NCBI RefSeq assembly: GCF_013403865.1
Contig: NZ_JABFDK010000001.1
Location: 186,001 to 250,000, forward strand
Direction of reading: 5' to 3'
DNA: 64,000 nucleotides
Source of the DNA: Winogradskyella costae
Lineage (GTDB): Bacteria; Bacteroidota; Bacteroidia; Flavobacteriales; Flavobacteriaceae
Shown here: one piece after another, positions 1-8,524 of the stretch
Layout of the letters: each line of letters begins with the position of its first letter
Numbering within the stretch: position 1 is the first letter of the stretch
Position numbers and translations under genes: made by a program
The notes under the pieces: model-generated
What the model saw: the letters and a program-made list of their open reading frames with translations, nothing else
Told to the model about the DNA's origin: nothing
Databases searched by the model: none

Positions 1-3000
1 ATAATTATAGACTTGTAATACGTATTCTTATCTGTAGCAATTTCAATAACATACATTCCTGTTGCCATATTACTTACATTGATAGTTTCGTTATCACTTT
101 CCTTAACTAACTTTCCTGTGCTGTTATAAAATTTAACATTTGTAACATGCTCATTAAGGTTTACTTTAATATTAAGTAAATCGTTAGCTGGTACAGGGAA
201 AACTTTTATCGTTTTCTCTACTGTTTCGTTATCATCAACACTAAGTGTTACACCAGTTTTACTGATGGTAAAATAATCATCAATAGCACCAGTATCTCTT
301 ACAAACTTAACCGTTAAGTTTTGTCCACCATTACCATCACTTTCAATTTCCATCACACAAGATCCAAGTTGATTTAAAGATAAAAACATGGCTTCATGAT
401 CTAAATCTCCTCCTGATATTTGTCCTGATGAACCTGCAGTAATATAAACAGCTCCTTCTGTTGCATCGCTAGTTTTTTGGTATGCACCATCGCCATCAAC
501 TTTACCATCTCCATCTCCTGTTGCTCCAACAATATGACCTCCATTAGTTATATTATCGATGTTAAAAGTGTTTGCAAATCCTTGATGCCCATTGATAAAG
601 TAAGAACGCTCATAAGAATGACTATGCCCATTTAATACTAAATCTACACCGTTAGCTTCTAATACTGGCATAAAATTTTCTCTCATTTCAATCAATCTAT
701 CTTCCCAATCCGAATCGTGAGATCCTTTAGAATATGCTGGGTGATGAAATAAAGTGACGATCCAATCTTGTGTTGTATTCTGAATATCATTTTGAGCCCA
801 AAGGTATTGGCTACCTCCTACTTCTCTACCTGATTGATGAGAGTCTAATACTATAAAGTGAATATTTGCATAATCGAAAGAATAATAAGCTTCCGTCCCT
901 GATGCAACTCCACCAGCTTCAGCAGCCGTTGGAAATGTAAATATGTCATAATAAGGACCAGACTGAGTTTCTAAATCTGAAGTAAATCCATCATGGTTTC
1001 CTAAACAAGACCAAGCTACTGCCTTTTTCAACATGTCGTCATACACATTAAAGAAATAACTTTGGTGCTGTGCATCAGTACCATTACTGTAAGCATTATC
1101 TCCTAAAAACAACATCATATCCGTTTGACCTGTATTTGTTTCTACTGTAGAAACGTAATTGTAATAAGCATCTCTAACATTTCTTTGATTAATACTTCCT
1201 GTTCCAGGATCTCCTAAAATCCATGCTCTTACAAATTGATCTGTTCCTGCAACTGGTGCTGTTTTAATGAACATATCTCCAGTTTCGCTTTGTGCAAGTA
1301 CTTCATCTTCATTACCAATATTATAGTAATATGTAGTGTTAGGATCTAACCCCGTTAAAGTCACTTCATGTTCCGTAGTTAATTCTGAATTAGAAACTAC
1401 CGAAGTTAACATATCTAAAGCTGTTCCGTATTTAACCGCAGATTGCGTTTCTACTGCTGTTCTCCATTTTACAACCACACTTGTAGGTGTTCCACTTTGT
1501 AAATAAGGGCCTCTTTCTACTTCAATAGTTGGTGCAATAGATGTGCTAGGTGTTAGTTTAAAATTAAAACTAATATCTCCACTATTTACACTACTCTGGT
1601 GAATTTCTACGGCTATAATATTAATACCTTCAACTAACGGGAAAGAATTTACATTTTGTGTATTCCAAAAATCTTCATCAGACCCACTAATTCCTGTGAT
1701 TGCCTCATCATCGAATGCTATAGGACCTTCCGTTGGCATGTTATTTCTCCAAACCTCAACATTATTGACATAAACCACAATCCCATCATCTCTAACAGCT
1801 TCTAAATCTAGACTATTATACATTCCTATATTTTCCATATCAATGTACTTTCTAAAATAGGTTGTAACAGGTCTTGGTGTAGCAGGCACTCCTAAATCGG
1901 TAACTTCATCTCCATCTCCGTAACCAATTTCCGTAGCTCCTTCTTCCCAATTACTTTGATCAAAAGTTAAGGTTCTCCATACTGTACCTTGATCGCTACC
2001 ATCATTTAAGTAGAACCAATCATCACCAGCCGTAATTGTTGCAGGAAAAGAAGCCTCTTCTCCTTCACCTTGCACATTAAATGTAAATGGATTTTCATCC
2101 GTATCATTACTCTCTATAGTAATAGTTGCTGTAGATAAAGCTAAACTTGTAGGCACAAAAGTGATATTAAAAGTAGAAGACATTCCACCATTAATAGTCG
2201 ACTCTGAATTAGTAATCACAAACTCTGGGTTGTCACTAATTATAGAAGCTATTGTAATTACACTATTTCCTGTATTTGCTATTGTATAAGTTTTTGTTGT
2301 TCCTATAGAAATAAAAGTAGGACCAAAATCTGTATGATCTAAAACATCTGGTGTCGTATCTCCATTAGAAATTAATGTTCCGTTTCCTAAAACATCTAAA
2401 TCGATAACAGCAGTTTCACCAGTAGCTTGTAAACTAAACGTATAAGGATTTTCATCAGCATCATCACTAGCAACTGAAATCGTTGCCGTATTAGTTACTG
2501 CTGCAGTTGGTGCATATTGCACTACAAAATCTAAACTTCCGCCAGCACTTACAATAGAAGAACTTGGTTGTGTAAGAATAGTAAACTCAGCATCACCAGT
2601 TATAGAAACTAATGGTGAACCTGTTAAGTTTAGATCTTGCTCCCCTAAATTTGTAATAGAAAACGTTCTGGTTAATGTTTCATTAATTCCTGTGTTTTCA
2701 AATTGTGTAAAATCTGAAAGATCTGGTGTTGTATCTCCATTTTCAATAGAAATAGAGTTTCCTGTAATATCGATTTCAACTGGTGGTGTTTCATATTCAA
2801 TATGTAACAAAACTGATGCACTAGAAGCTTCTCTGTAAGCTCCATCAGATCTCGAAACTCCTGTAAACATAAATGCCATACTATTCCCTGGTTCCCAACC
2901 ACTTCTTGCTGTAATTTCAGAAAGAATAGCACTGATATCTGGTGTTCTCTGCGCTGTTGAAGCCTGACCTATTTGCCCTACCCAACTCGCAATAGCCCAA

Positions 3001-3962
3001 TCTACATTTGCTGTTGTTGCTGTTCTGGTTGAAAGGCCAAAATTACCATTAGATCCAAGCACAGAAGCATCGTCACTATTATCTCCTGTAACATTTACAG
3101 TGACATCTCCATTTCCGTTTTCATCCACTTCAAACTGAACATAAGCATTGGTTACCACAGCATTTTGTGGAAGATTAATATTTTCAAAACGGACCCCTAC
3201 AACTTGTTCTGTAGTTCCATCATAATATAATTCTAAATCGGAACTAATAGTACTTACAAAACCACTACCGCTAAACGCTTCTTCAGCCGTACCATCATCT
3301 TCATTAGCTGTAATATTTACTGTAGAAATAACAACTTCTGAAGGCTCAGCTGTGTATTCAATATGTAATGAAGGTGTTCCTCCTGAATTATTTTCAGCTT
3401 CTCTCCAAGCACCATCTGATCTGGAAACTCCTGTAAATTTAAAAACCATACTATTTCCTTCTGCCCAACCACTTCTTGAGGTAATCTCTGAAAGTATAGC
3501 ACTGATATCTGGTGTTCTTTGATCTGTTGATGCTTGACCAATTTGTCCATCCCAACTTGCAATAGCCCAATCCACATTTGCTGTAGTTGAGGGTCTTGAA
3601 GACACACCATAAGCCGCATTACCAACAAAACTAGATGCATTATCTGTATCATCTCCTGTTACATTTACAATAACATCTCCTGCGCCATTTTCATCTACTT
3701 GAAATTGAATGTACGCATTTGTTATTACAGCATTCTGAGGAAGTCCAATATTTTGAAAATAAAGACCAACAACTTGTTCATCCGTTCCGTCGTGGTATAA
3801 TTCTAAATCCGAACTACCCGTGTAGACTTCACCACTACCACTAAAATTTTCTTCAGCAGAACCCGCACTCCCATTAATGGGAATATCTACCGATACGGTT
3901 TGAGAAAATGAATACGCCGTAATCAAGAGCATCATTATCATAAAAGTACTTTTCTTAATCAT
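1..3962 (-). CDS. Secreted multidomain metallophosphoesterase with T9SS tail (3' end outside window)
   Basis: This is one open frame from the ATG at 3962 to the left edge, about 1320 codons, with no stop inside the window. In order it shows a signal peptide, two near-identical ~150-residue beta domains (each with a VTNAY(I/V)QF core), two ASPM/Hydin-like 'TTPD' domains, a lectin-like domain, an FN3-type domain, and a calcineurin-like phosphoesterase domain. The last carries GDPG, LGDN, GNHD, HHPAY and GHSHSYERS, as in purple acid phosphatase-like enzymes. The C-terminus (FPVPANDLLNI, then KNTYYKSII at the edge) is a type IX secretion sorting tail, so the protein is probably exported and surface-anchored or released. 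It starts 4 nt after the TPR gene and is likely co-transcribed with it. Substrate is unknown. Only the last few residues should be missing. Confidence 0.88.
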   Translation of the reverse strand, partial: MIKKSTFMIMMLLITAYSFSQTVSVDIPINGSAGSAEENFSGSGEVYTGSSDLELYHDGTDEQVVGLYFQNIGLPQNAVITNAYIQFQVDENGAGDVIVNVTGDDTDNASSFVGNAAYGVSSRPSTTANVDWAIASWDGQIGQASTDQRTPDISAILSEITSRSGWAEGNSMVFKFTGVSRSDGAWREAENNSGGTPSLHIEYTAEPSEVVISTVNITANEDDGTAEEAFSGSGFVSTISSDLELYYDGTTEQVVGVRFENINLPQNAVVTNAYVQFEVDENGNGDVTVNVTGDNSDDASVLGSNGNFGLSTRTATTANVDWAIASWVGQIGQASTAQRTPDISAILSEITARSGWEPGNSMAFMFTGVSRSDGAYREASSASVLLHIEYETPPVEIDITGNSISIENGDTTPDLSDFTQFENTGINETLTRTFSITNLGEQDLNLTGSPLVSITGDAEFTILTQPSSSIVSAGGSLDFVVQYAPTAAVTNTATISVASDDADENPYTFSLQATGETAVIDLDVLGNGTLISNGDTTPDVLDHTDFGPTFISIGTTKTYTIANTGNSVITIASIISDNPEFVITNSESTINGGMSSTFNITFVPTSLALSTATITIESNDTDENPFTFNVQGEGEEASFPATITAGDDWFYLNDGSDQGTVWRTLTFDQSNWEEGATEIGYGDGDEVTDLGVPATPRPVTTYFRKYIDMENIGMYNSLDLEAVRDDGIVVYVNNVEVWRNNMPTEGPIAFDDEAITGISGSDEDFWNTQNVNSFPLVEGINIIAVEIHQSSVNSGDISFNFKLTPSTSIAPTIEVERGPYLQSGTPTSVVVKWRTAVETQSAVKYGTALDMLTSVVSNSELTTEHEVTLTGLDPNTTYYYNIGNEDEVLAQSETGDMFIKTAPVAGTDQFVRAWILGDPGTGSINQRNVRDAYYNYVSTVETNTGQTDMMLFLGDNAYSNGTDAQHQSYFFNVYDDMLKKAVAWSCLGNHDGFTSDLETQSGPYYDIFTFPTAAEAGGVASGTEAYYSFDYANIHFIVLDSHQSGREVGGSQYLWAQNDIQNTTQDWIVTLFHHPAYSKGSHDSDWEDRLIEMRENFMPVLEANGVDLVLNGHSHSYERSYFINGHQGFANTFNIDNITNGGHIVGATGDGDGKVDGDGAYQKTSDATEGAVYITAGSSGQISGGDLDHEAMFLSLNQLGSCVMEIESDGNGGQNLTVKFVRDTGAIDDYFTISKTGVTLSVDDNETVEKTIKVFPVPANDLLNIKVNLNEHVTNVKFYNSTGKLVKESDNETINVSNMATGMYVIEIATDKNTYYKSII

Positions 3963-3966
3963 AATT

Positions 3967-4851
3967 TTAGTTATTAAGTGAATTTTCTAAATGTTTTATT
4001 TTATCTTCTAATTCTATAATAGATTCCATTTTTTTAAACTTGGCATCCAATTGGTCAATAGCGATTGTAGCTTGCTTTAATGCTATATTAGCCTCTTCAG
4101 CTCTATTTTGTTTAACTAAATAATTTGCTTTTTTGTAATACCAAAATTCCTTTCTTTTATATTCTACAATGAAATAATCGTACTGCTGTAATGCTTTCTC
4201 TATGTCGTCACTTTCTTTTAGATACTCTAATTTTTTAAGCTGAAGGGCTATTGTATTTGAGCCAAGCTTATCTAAACCAACCTCTATTGTCTCTATAGCT
4301 TCGGCATAATTATCATTATTCTCAGCTAAAATTATATCTGTAAACTCTAATATATCTTCTGGCCGTATATCCTCCATATGCTCCATAACATATTGATAGG
4401 CACTTAAAGATTCTTGATAAGATTTTAAATGGAATAATATTTGAGCTTCTAGCTTTTTCGCCTTAACATCTGTAGGAATGATATCTAAATAATCAGTTAT
4501 ACTATTTAAAGCATTATAATAATCTTCAGATAGATAATTGAGTTCCGCAATTCTGTATTGTAACACGCTATCTGTATTACCTAATGCTTGAGATTTTAAA
4601 TAATCTTCCATTGCCTTTGAATATTCCACATGCTGTTGGTATAACAACCCTCTTTGATAATAGAGTTCAAAGTTGTTTGGACTTTTTGAAATTTCTTCGG
4701 TTTTTTTTAATATTTGCTTAGTTAAATCACCATGAGCAAATGCTTTTGAAGACAAACATGTAAACACGACAGTAAATACTATTATTTTTAATAAAACTGT
4801 GCTAAGAAATACAGTATGATTTAGTCGTTTCAAGCGTAATTTATTTTTCAA
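3967..4851 (-). CDS. TPR-repeat protein with signal peptide
   Basis: This 294-residue protein starts with a basic stretch and a hydrophobic segment ending near SSKAFA, which looks like a Sec signal peptide. The rest is helical with tetratricopeptide-type repeats (for example YYQRGLLYQQHVEYSKAMED and the following ~34-residue units) and a C-terminal coiled coil. It is probably a periplasmic scaffold. It lies 4 nt upstream of the secreted phosphoesterase, so the two are probably one operon, and it may assist that protein's export or folding (inference). No enzymatic motif is visible. Confidence 0.8.
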   Translation of the reverse strand: MKNKLRLKRLNHTVFLSTVLLKIIVFTVVFTCLSSKAFAHGDLTKQILKKTEEISKSPNNFELYYQRGLLYQQHVEYSKAMEDYLKSQALGNTDSVLQYRIAELNYLSEDYYNALNSITDYLDIIPTDVKAKKLEAQILFHLKSYQESLSAYQYVMEHMEDIRPEDILEFTDIILAENNDNYAEAIETIEVGLDKLGSNTIALQLKKLEYLKESDDIEKALQQYDYFIVEYKRKEFWYYKKANYLVKQNRAEEANIALKQATIAIDQLDAKFKKMESIIELEDKIKHLENSLNN

Positions 4852-4875
4852 AACAAGTTCTTTTTAAGTTCAAAA

Positions 4876-4883
4876 CAAATGTA
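4876..4883 (-). promoter_or_regulatory. Candidate -7 box for the TPR/phosphoesterase operon
   Basis: TACATTTG on the minus strand matches the Bacteroidota -7 consensus TAnnTTTG and lies 25 nt before the ATG at 4851. No clear -33 TTTG was seen at the usual distance. Confidence 0.45.
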
Positions 4884-5311
4884 GAAATTATCAGAGAAGT
4901 TAGCTTTTTGTGGCTAATCAACGCACTCGCCAAAACACATAAAACAACGATTAAGTGAGTTTTTGTGTTTTTTAAATTTTCATAAAAACCTAATAACGAA
5001 CAACTTGAGGCACTCTATTAAGATTGCTTTAAATGATCACCATGACAATGTTAATAATGTATTCTAATTGTTAAGATGCACTTCTAAAAAGCAAATTAGC
5101 AATGCTCTAAAATACTGACTGATGATTATATACATTCCTAAATGAGCTATATAATTTGGTAAACTTTTACTTAAGAATTTTTATTTATGAAGTGTAAAAT
5201 TTAATCTAAATTCTTACAAAAAATAGAAAAAGAAGGCCGTCATTACGACTATTAGATGCCATACAATCTGACAATAGTACCGAATAACACTATAAAACAA
5301 GTTTGGTATAG
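4884..5311. other. Intergenic stretch without recognisable gene
   Basis: About 430 AT-rich bases lie between the TPR gene and the ssrA promoter. I see no ORF with family resemblance, no tRNA fold and no strong terminator. It probably holds divergent upstream regions only. Confidence 0.5.
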
Positions 5312-5340
5312 CCTTTGCATTATTATTTTTAGTAATTTTG
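5312..5340 (+). promoter_or_regulatory. Candidate ssrA promoter
   Basis: TTTG at 5312-5315 and TAATTTTG at 5333-5340 are separated by 17 nt, matching the Bacteroidota TTTG / TAnnTTTG pattern. The mature tmRNA start at 5394 implies a processed leader of about 45 nt. Confidence 0.55.
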
Positions 5341-5370
5341 CAGCCCTGATTCAGGTTCTCTATTTGATGA

Positions 5371-5390
5371 GATTCCTGCTTTTGCAGGCA
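5371..5390. repeat. Short palindrome of the GATTCCTGC..GCAGG family in the ssrA leader
   Basis: GATTCCTGCTTTTGCAGGCA forms a CCTGC/GCAGG hairpin ending 3 nt before the mature tmRNA 5' end. It belongs to the same family as the palindromes in the trp operon. Confidence 0.6.
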
Positions 5391-5393
5391 AAT

Positions 5394-5784
5394 GGGGTCG
5401 ACTGGTTTTGACAGCGAGATTAATTAGATTGTAAGCACGTCGTGTAATGGCATTGATACACGTAAAAGGCTAGACCAAATTTTAAACGGCGAGAATAACT
5501 ACGCTTTAGCTGCATAATCTGAATTACAGTAAGATTAAGCCTCGTCCTACTAGGTAGGAGTGCTAAATGTCTCGAGAAAGCCTTAGTTAATGGCGTTCTT
5601 TTTTAGGCATCGTAAAAATTGACTTAGATTAGGTAGTGCTTTGATACCTTTTCGAGATTAAGAAGCTAAGCTAAAAGTGGGTTGTCTTTAACCAGCTTTT
5701 AGTCGAAAACCCAAGAAAAGAATAAACGTGTAGAAAGCCTTTTGGTTACTTGTTTGGACGAGAGTTCGATTCTCTCCGACTCCA
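5394..5784 (+). ncRNA. ssrA: Transfer-messenger RNA (tmRNA)
   Basis: tmRNA rescues stalled ribosomes and tags the incomplete protein for degradation. The 5' GGGGTCG pairs with the 3' CGACTCC (5777-5783) as a 7-bp acceptor stem with one G-U, followed by discriminator A at 5784. CCA is not encoded. The T arm GAGAG-TTCGATT-CTCTC is intact. The tag frame at 5488-5517 reads GGC GAG AAT AAC TAC GCT TTA GCT GCA TAA, that is GENNYALAA and stop, the usual Bacteroidota-type tag ending in the ALAA degron. Length is about 391 nt. Two degenerate copies of the 3' end follow downstream. Confidence 0.97.
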
Positions 5785-5792
5785 CAATAAAG

Positions 5793-5858
5793 CACAACTT
5801 TGTTGTGATTTAAGCATAAAAAGCTCAACAAGTTTTACTTGATTGAGCTTTGTTGTTT
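5793..5858 (+). terminator. Hairpins and T-rich tail after ssrA
   Basis: A CACAAC-ttt-GTTGTG hairpin (5793-5807) is followed by AAGCTCAA (5821-5828) pairing with TTGAGCTT (5843-5850) and a TGTTGTTT tail. It is a plausible intrinsic terminator for ssrA. Confidence 0.55.
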
Positions 5859-5907
5859 AAAAGCGCTTGGGCTGAAAGCACAAAAAGTTGTATTTACAGG
5901 ATGGGAT

Positions 5908-5945
5908 TCACTAGAGAACAACGACGTTAATCTCTCCGACTCCAC
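5908..5945 (+). repeat. Partial copy 1 of the tmRNA 3' end (att-like)
   Basis: A 38-nt block ends in TCTCTCCGACTCCAC, and the shared stretch with tmRNA 5771-5787 is 17 nt including the following AA. The upstream part keeps a GAGA..TCTC stem but has lost the GTTCGATTC T-loop. It is 36/38 identical to the copy at 6067-6104. Confidence 0.75.
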
Positions 5946-5979
5946 AACACTCACAACTGTGTTTTGAGTGAAAACAAAA

Positions 5980-6019
5980 AAAATCCGCCAAGCCTGCTTG
6001 AGCGGATTTTGTTGTTTTT
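5980..6019 (+). terminator. Hairpin with T-rich tail between the two tmRNA 3'-end copies
   Basis: AAAATCCGC (5980-5988) pairs with GCGGATTTT (6002-6010), followed by GTTGTTTTT. It has the form of an intrinsic terminator. Confidence 0.6.
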
Positions 6020-6066
6020 AATCATCTGACTTGCAAAGTCAAGCAGCTGTATTTGCTTCTTTGAAG

Positions 6067-6104
6067 TCACTAGAGAACAACGCAGTTAATCTCTCCGACT
6101 CCAC
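6067..6104 (+). repeat. Partial copy 2 of the tmRNA 3' end (att-like)
   Basis: This 38-nt block differs from 5908-5945 at two adjacent bases (AC versus CA) and again ends in TCTCTCCGACTCCAC as in ssrA. A GTAAG/CTTAC hairpin follows directly, so each of the three 3' ends is followed by its own, unrelated hairpin. Confidence 0.75.
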
Positions 6105-6289
6105 TTTTAAACCCCGTAAGTTTCTATCTTACAGAGTTTTATATTTACAGTTTGCAAATAACGCGAATAAAGTAAAAGAATTATTATGTAAATTGCTGTG
6201 ATTTAGATACGGACTATTGTTTATATTTAATTGTTGTAGCCAATACGTGAAAAAATTACGTTTTTATTTTTTTACATCGAACTTCTATG

Positions 6290-6297
6290 TATATTTG
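6290..6297 (+). promoter_or_regulatory. Candidate -7 box for the padR-type gene
   Basis: TATATTTG matches TAnnTTTG and lies 20 nt before the ATG at 6318. No -33 element is evident. Confidence 0.45.
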
Positions 6298-6317
6298 TTT
6301 TCTCAAAGAACATTATT

Positions 6318-6662
6318 ATGGAAAAATTATCTAAAGAATTAATTGGAGCTTCATCAACACCAATTATTCTATCAATACTTTCAAAAAATGAATCTTATGG
6401 ATATGAGATTATCCAAAACGTAAAAGAAATTTCTAACGGAAAAATCGAATATGGAGATGGGACTTTATATCCAGTATTACATAAATTAGAAAAAAAAGAA
6501 CTCATTGAATCTTATTGGAAAACGGCTGATAATGGAAGAAAAAGAAAGTATTACAAAATTAGCACCAAAGGAAAAAAAGAACTTTTAGCAGAAAAAGAAA
6601 ATTGGACATCTATTAATCAAATAATCTCTAAATTATGGAAAATCGAACCGAGTTTAACTTAA
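6318..6662 (+). CDS. PadR-family transcriptional regulator
   Basis: This 114-residue protein has the PadR winged-helix pattern: SSTPIILSILSKNESYGYEI, then GDGTLYPVLHKLEKKELIESYW and GRKRKYYKIS, followed by a short C-terminal helix. PadR proteins usually repress a nearby membrane or efflux gene and often autoregulate. It overlaps the next gene by 28 nt, so translation of the two is probably coupled. Such PadR/membrane-protein pairs are common in Bacteroidota and Firmicutes. The ligand is unknown. Confidence 0.9.
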   Translation: MEKLSKELIGASSTPIILSILSKNESYGYEIIQNVKEISNGKIEYGDGTLYPVLHKLEKKELIESYWKTADNGRKRKYYKISTKGKKELLAEKENWTSINQIISKLWKIEPSLT

Positions 6663-7318
6663 ATAAAAATATCGAAATCTGGAAATCAGAATTATCCCAA
6701 AAGTCAAATATGACAAAAGATAATATTAACGAATTAGAAAGTCATTTACGGGATGAAATTCACGAACTAAAACTACTTGGACTAAATACAGAAGAGTCAT
6801 TACTAATAGCAGAAAAACGAATTGGGAACGTAGAAGATTTAAGTACTGAATTTGGAAAAATAAATAAAGGAATTTATTTCAGAAACAAAATAATTCCATA
6901 CCTAAAAGGTATTTTGTTGTTTTTTGCATTTGTTACTATTATAGATTTAATGACTAACCTAATTATACTAATTACTGAAAAAACTGGATTGAATAATACT
7001 AACACTTATGATATTTCAATTGTCTTTCTAATATTATTAACTATTACTTTGTTAATAATCTCATACCGAAAATATAAATCCGGAAATTTCAATATGCAAA
7101 AATTGACAAATATTCCTACATTGGTTACCATTATAGTTGGTAGTAAAATACTATCTGATATTATTATTTCAACTAGTGGAAGTAGAATGATGAATTTTGC
7201 TAGTTTACAGATAAGTTTAAAAGTCTATAAATATTTGTTTGCACTATTTATATTAGCATTTTCTTGTTTAACTTATTATTATTCTAAAAAAGATAATAAG
7301 ATAGAAATTTCCGAATAA
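6635..7318 (+). CDS. Membrane protein with N-terminal HAAS/permease-prefix-like domain, PadR partner
   Basis: The first ~85 residues form a soluble helical domain (ELESHLRDEIHELKLLGLNT, RIGNVEDLSTEFGKIN) resembling the HAAS or DUF1700 domain that accompanies PadR regulators. Four hydrophobic segments follow at roughly 90-112, 125-145, 160-178 and 198-215. It overlaps the padR gene and is surely co-expressed. It is probably a PadR-linked membrane sensor or effector; the biochemical role is unknown. Confidence 0.75.
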   Translation: MENRTEFNLNKNIEIWKSELSQKSNMTKDNINELESHLRDEIHELKLLGLNTEESLLIAEKRIGNVEDLSTEFGKINKGIYFRNKIIPYLKGILLFFAFVTIIDLMTNLIILITEKTGLNNTNTYDISIVFLILLTITLLIISYRKYKSGNFNMQKLTNIPTLVTIIVGSKILSDIIISTSGSRMMNFASLQISLKVYKYLFALFILAFSCLTYYYSKKDNKIEISE

Positions 7319-7328
7319 GTACTGGCTA

Positions 7329-7455
7329 CAACACCCTGTATAATTAATTGCTTTGGCAAGTGCTTGTTTAGAAAATTCCTTCGGAATTTTCTCGCGTTCG
7401 TTTTTGTTTACTAAATTAGTTGCTTAAACACGCAACTAACCATACACAATACCGT
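7329..7455. repeat. Imperfect palindromic element, cassette-junction-like
   Basis: The outer arms TGTATAATTAATTGC and the complement of GCAACTAACCATACA match at 12 of 15 positions. An inner perfect hairpin GAAAATTCC-ttc-GGAATTTTC sits near 7370-7390. No gene lies inside. The nested inverted-repeat layout recalls attC-like or REP-like elements seen between accessory genes in Bacteroidota, but no integrase is present here. Confidence 0.5.
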
Positions 7456-7465
7456 TTAAACGAAA

Positions 7466-8032
7466 ATGTGCCGATACGGAATTAATACATATAAACCGCA
7501 TTACGCTTGTTTTGAATGTCGGAAGACCTTCAAAAGAAGATTACTGAAGGATATTGATAGAGATTCAAAAGAATTTGAAAAACAATCTTATAAATGTCCC
7601 GAATGTGGCGGAATAACCGCGAATATGGGATTTGACTTTGAATCACCAAAAAAGCCTGACGCAAAAGCATGGAATCACATGGAGTCTCTTTACGAAACAG
7701 GGATTACCTTTCATTCGTGTGGCTGTACTGGTCCCGGCTATATTCCGAGAGACAAAAACAAATTGATTGAGTTTCTCAATGAGAAAAAAGTCATTTATGT
7801 AGAGAATCTAAGGTTTTGGACGACAAGATTAGAACCAGAAAATGAAAGTGAAAAAAGTAAAGATTGGGATGAGAATAGTCATTTTCTATTCAGCCTTCCT
7901 AGAGAATTTACAACTGGAACTAAAAAGAAAAGACATACTGATTTAAAAAAAGCAGTGGAATATTGGACTGATAGAATTAATGATATTGAAAGTAAAATAA
8001 TAAAAATCATAGGCACTTTTGCACATAATTAA
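7466..8032 (+). CDS. Hypothetical protein with zinc-ribbon-like Cys pairs
   Basis: This 188-residue protein carries C15-F-E-C18 and C44-P-E-C47, a typical four-Cys zinc-ribbon spacing, plus an extra CGC motif near residue 84. The middle is mixed alpha/beta and the C-terminus is a basic helix. There is no signal peptide, so it is probably cytoplasmic. I do not recognise a function; a metal-binding or nucleic-acid-binding role is only a guess. It stands alone between a palindromic element and a small membrane-protein gene in the accessory stretch after ssrA. Confidence 0.75.
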   Translation: MCRYGINTYKPHYACFECRKTFKRRLLKDIDRDSKEFEKQSYKCPECGGITANMGFDFESPKKPDAKAWNHMESLYETGITFHSCGCTGPGYIPRDKNKLIEFLNEKKVIYVENLRFWTTRLEPENESEKSKDWDENSHFLFSLPREFTTGTKKKRHTDLKKAVEYWTDRINDIESKIIKIIGTFAHN

Positions 8033-8056
8033 TTATCTAACTTTATTACAACTGAC

Positions 8057-8377
8057 ATGAATAAACTCGATTTCAGTATCTCATTAAGAGAAAGAGGTCT
8101 AGACTCAAAAGATATAAAAAAGGAAATGAAAGAGCGTGGTTTTGATGATTCTGAAATTCAATATTATTTAAAAAAATCAGATGAAATTTTTCTAAATCAG
8201 TCTTATCATTATGACAGATATAAATCTAAAGGCAAAACCAATGGCACACTGAAAATGTTTACACTAATTATAAGCCTTGCACTTTTAACAGGAGTGTTTT
8301 TAGGATACGCAACGATAGGATTGATTGGACTATTTATTATGTGGAGCCTAATCGGATATGGCTCTTTTAAAGATTAA
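8057..8377 (+). CDS. Small hypothetical membrane protein
   Basis: This 106-residue protein has a charged N-terminal helical part (DFSISLRERGLDSKDIKKEM then KERGFDDSEIQYYLKK), which repeats a short 'RERGLDSKDI / KERGFDDSEI' unit. Two hydrophobic segments follow at the C-terminus (about 70-87 and 88-102). It lies 24 nt after the zinc-ribbon gene on the same strand and may be co-transcribed with it. Function is unknown. Confidence 0.65.
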   Translation: MNKLDFSISLRERGLDSKDIKKEMKERGFDDSEIQYYLKKSDEIFLNQSYHYDRYKSKGKTNGTLKMFTLIISLALLTGVFLGYATIGLIGLFIMWSLIGYGSFKD

Positions 8378-8524
8378 ATTTAAAAATTTCAACTAAAAGT
8401 AACCCAAAATAAGGACAAAGGTAGTTTTCGCGATTAATGTTAACTATAGAGATGTAAATTTAAAACTCACTATCCTTCGCTGAACATCTTAAAAACTAGG
8501 ATTATCAATATAACTAAACCCAAA

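Noticed and set aside
2672..3652. Two short minus-strand ORFs in the left region (2672-2932 and 3317-3652)
   Set aside because: They are out-of-frame shadows of the large phosphoesterase gene, whose own frame is open from 3962 to the window edge and contains clear domains.
5908..6104. Additional tRNA or tmRNA genes
   Set aside because: The copies keep only the last ~15-17 nt of ssrA plus a weak stem and lack the rest of the tRNA-like fold.
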